Positions 6,410 to 7,748 of a stretch of DNA of 7,748 nucleotides are shown in pieces. This stretch comes from Elusimicrobiota bacterium. Its GTDB lineage: Bacteria > Elusimicrobiota > Elusimicrobia > UBA1565 > UBA9628. The notes beneath the pieces are model-generated. The model saw only the letters and a program-made list of their open reading frames with translations, had not been told where the DNA came from and did not search any database. The stretch's first letter is position 1. Every line of letters starts with the position of its first letter. Location of the stretch: the NCBI GenBank assembly GCA_028717525.1, contig JAQUNT010000094.1:1-7748 (forward strand), read 5' to 3'. A program made the translations under genes and the position numbers.

Positions 6410-7748
6410 GGCGGGCTGCCTCCGGTGACCTGCAGGGCCAGCTCGGCGGAGGGGCGGCGCGCCGAGAGGCGGATGTCCCCGCGGTGGCCGCGCACCGCCA
6501 CGGCCTCCCGGAGCGCGGGCAGGTCGGCGGCCGGCACCGCCAAGGACAGGTAATAGTCGCCCGCGGCCAGCCCGGAGAAGCGGAAGCGGCCGCCCGCGGC
6601 CCCTGCGCTCTCGGCCCAGGCCGAGGCCACCAGGCGGTCCGGGCCCAGGTCGTAGGGCTCCTGCGGGCCGCGCCGGGAGTAGAGGCCCACGCGCGCGCGG
6701 CGCAGGCCGCGGATGCTGCCGCGGACGGCTCCCGGCCGCAGGGCCCCGCCGGCCGCGGGCGGCGCGGCCAGGCCGGCAGCGACGCCCAAGGCCTGGGCCG
6801 CCCGGACGTTCCAGGTCTCGGCCGGACCGGCCAGGCCCAGGTGCGCGTAGGCCTGGGCCAGGAGCAGGGCCGCCCGGCCGCCGATGCGCCAGCGCCTCTC
6901 GTCGGCCAAGGAGTCGAGCAAGCCCGCGGCCAGGGCGTCCGGGGGCGCCGCGGCCAGATGCCGGGCCAGGACGAACCAGGCCAGGGCGTCGCCGCCGCGC
7001 GCCGCGGCCCAGAGGCTGCTGCGCAGGCGGCCCACGTCCTGGCGCCGCGCGTAGCCCTCCCAGAGCAGCCGCCGCGCCTGGCCGCGCCAGACCGAGCGGG
7101 GCTTCTGCGCGAGCCACCCCTCCAGGCGCCGCAGGCTGGGCTCCGAGAGGTCGGCGGTCCCCGGGACGCCCGTCGCGGATTCGTAGACCTCGAAATCGGC
7201 CCGTCCCTGCGGCGCGGTCAGGACCAGGACCGTCTCCCGGCCGGCCGGCTCGCTGGGTATGCCCGCGGCCGCGGCCAGGCTCGCGGCGCCCGCGTCGCAG
7301 CGCGCCGCGGCCCAGAGGTGCAGGCCCAAAGCCGGGACCAGGAAGGCCGCGGCCCAGGCCGCGCCGAGCCCGAGCTGGGCCCGGCCGCGGCCGGCCGTAA
7401 GGAAGTCCGTCCGGCCGGCCGCGGCGCGCGCCAGGGCGTAGAGCGCCGCGCACAGGCAGCCGACCAGCCCAGCCGTGCCCAGGCCGGCCAGGATGGGTTC
7501 GCGCAAGTCCGCGTCTCCCGGCGCGAACCAGGCGTTGAGTATGAGGTCGAACCAGACCGCCGAGGCGAAGCGCGCCGCCCAGAGCAGCCCCAGGACTCCA
7601 GCCAGCAGAGCCAGTGCCGCGGCCGGCCGGGCCAGGCGCTCCCGGCTGGCGGGCCAGTCGAGCTCCCGCCAGAACCGCCGGGCCACGAGGAAGAGGGCCG
7701 CGCCGAGCAGGAGCAGGACCGCGGCCGGGATGAGCCGGCCGGCGGGGC
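6406..7748 (-). CDS. Membrane protein with helical-repeat region and C-terminal beta-sandwich-like domain, 5' end cut by window edge
   Basis: The C-terminal 446 residues of a protein I do not recognise. A GTG at 7686 could serve as a start, but the frame stays open to the window edge and the 20 residues before the GTG form a good membrane helix with those after it (visible residues 5-22), so the gene very probably begins outside. Further helices lie near 41-67, 83-107 and 124-148. The rest looks soluble: a segment with strands (ETVLVLTAP, FEVYES; 171-189), an Ala/Leu/Arg-rich helical region (about 205-325) that resembles TPR-type repeats, as in ALLLAQAYAHLGLAGPAETW, and a C-terminal part (338-440) with VRGSIRG, RVGLYSR and FSGLAAGDYYLSL. 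That last pattern is typical of carboxypeptidase-regulatory-like or prealbumin-like beta sandwiches. The sequence is extremely rich in Ala, Arg and Gly. Its TGA overlaps the OPT start, so the two are probably co-translated; an accessory role for the transporter is possible but unproven. Confidence 0.8.
   Translation of the reverse strand, partial: PAGRLIPAAVLLLLGAALFLVARRFWRELDWPASRERLARPAAALALLAGVLGLLWAARFASAVWFDLILNAWFAPGDADLREPILAGLGTAGLVGCLCAALYALARAAAGRTDFLTAGRGRAQLGLGAAWAAAFLVPALGLHLWAAARCDAGAASLAAAAGIPSEPAGRETVLVLTAPQGRADFEVYESATGVPGTADLSEPSLRRLEGWLAQKPRSVWRGQARRLLWEGYARRQDVGRLRSSLWAAARGGDALAWFVLARHLAAAPPDALAAGLLDSLADERRWRIGGRAALLLAQAYAHLGLAGPAETWNVRAAQALGVAAGLAAPPAAGGALRPGAVRGSIRGLRRARVGLYSRRGPQEPYDLGPDRLVASAWAESAGAAGGRFRFSGLAAGDYYLSLAVPAADLPALREAVAVRGHRGDIRLSARRPSAELALQVTGGSPP
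6419..6423 (-). promoter_or_regulatory. Ribosome binding site of the OPT transporter gene
   Basis: The minus strand reads GGAGG, nine bases before the ATG at 6409 and inside the 3' end of the upstream gene. It sets the OPT start despite the longer open frame and fits translational coupling through the ATGA overlap. Confidence 0.8.

Noticed and set aside
2330..6553. Plus-strand open frame of 1407 codons, and another of 549 codons at 674-2323
   Set aside because: They lie exactly antisense to the OPT, secreted and ABC genes, which have clear family motifs. The translations are rich in Asp, Glu, His, Gln and Gly with no domain pattern, as expected opposite G+C-rich codons.
6410..7453. Upstream extension of the OPT frame by 348 codons
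   Set aside because: The extension is dominated by Arg, Gly, Pro and Ala and overlaps the membrane-protein gene throughout. A Shine-Dalgarno and ATG at 6409 match the usual OPT start.
7684..7686. GTG at 7686 as the true start of the partial membrane protein
   Set aside because: No Shine-Dalgarno precedes it, the frame is open to the window edge, and the start would split a well-formed membrane helix.
7200..7748. Dense GGCCGG and CGGCCG palindromes suggesting a special repeat region
   Set aside because: They follow from Ala/Gly/Arg/Pro codons in a very G+C-rich gene and show no regular period or spacing.

Overview
This is a G+C-rich window (roughly two thirds or more by eye) with every credible gene on the minus strand, so it reads from position 7748 down to 1. 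It holds five genes: three complete and one cut off at each edge. No gap exceeds 66 bases, and I see no RNA genes, mobile elements, CRISPR arrays or convincing terminators. The long open frames on the plus strand are antisense shadows of the G+C-rich codon use.

In transcription order the genes are: (1) the C-terminal part of an Ala-rich membrane protein with a helical-repeat region and a terminal beta-sandwich-like domain (7748-6406); (2) an OPT-family oligopeptide transporter (6409-4616), joined to gene 1 by a 4-base ATGA overlap; (3) a secreted, mostly helical protein of unknown function (4549-3713); (4) a 1007-residue ABCG-type ABC transporter with an N-terminal TerB-like region, an FHA-like region and a large insert before its last membrane helix (3655-632); (5) the first 210 residues of a PutP-like sodium:solute symporter (630-1), starting one base after gene 4 ends.

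The spacing (4-base overlap, 66, 57 and 1 bases) and the single strand suggest one operon. Two proteins are secondary importers for small nutrients: OPT for peptides or metal chelates, SSS for an amino acid or similar solute. They flank a secreted protein and an ABC half-transporter with no substrate-binding protein. The secreted protein and the ABC protein are the least understood pair and may work together across the envelope, but that is inference.

The organism cannot be named from this window. The TerB-like/ABCG fusion recalls proteins I associate with Bacteroidota, but the base composition is far too G+C-rich for a typical member. A G+C-rich Gram-negative lineage such as Elusimicrobiota, Myxococcota or Acidobacteriota is plausible. 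One curiosity is that genes 2, 3 and 4 lie in the same reading frame, separated only by two TAG codons.
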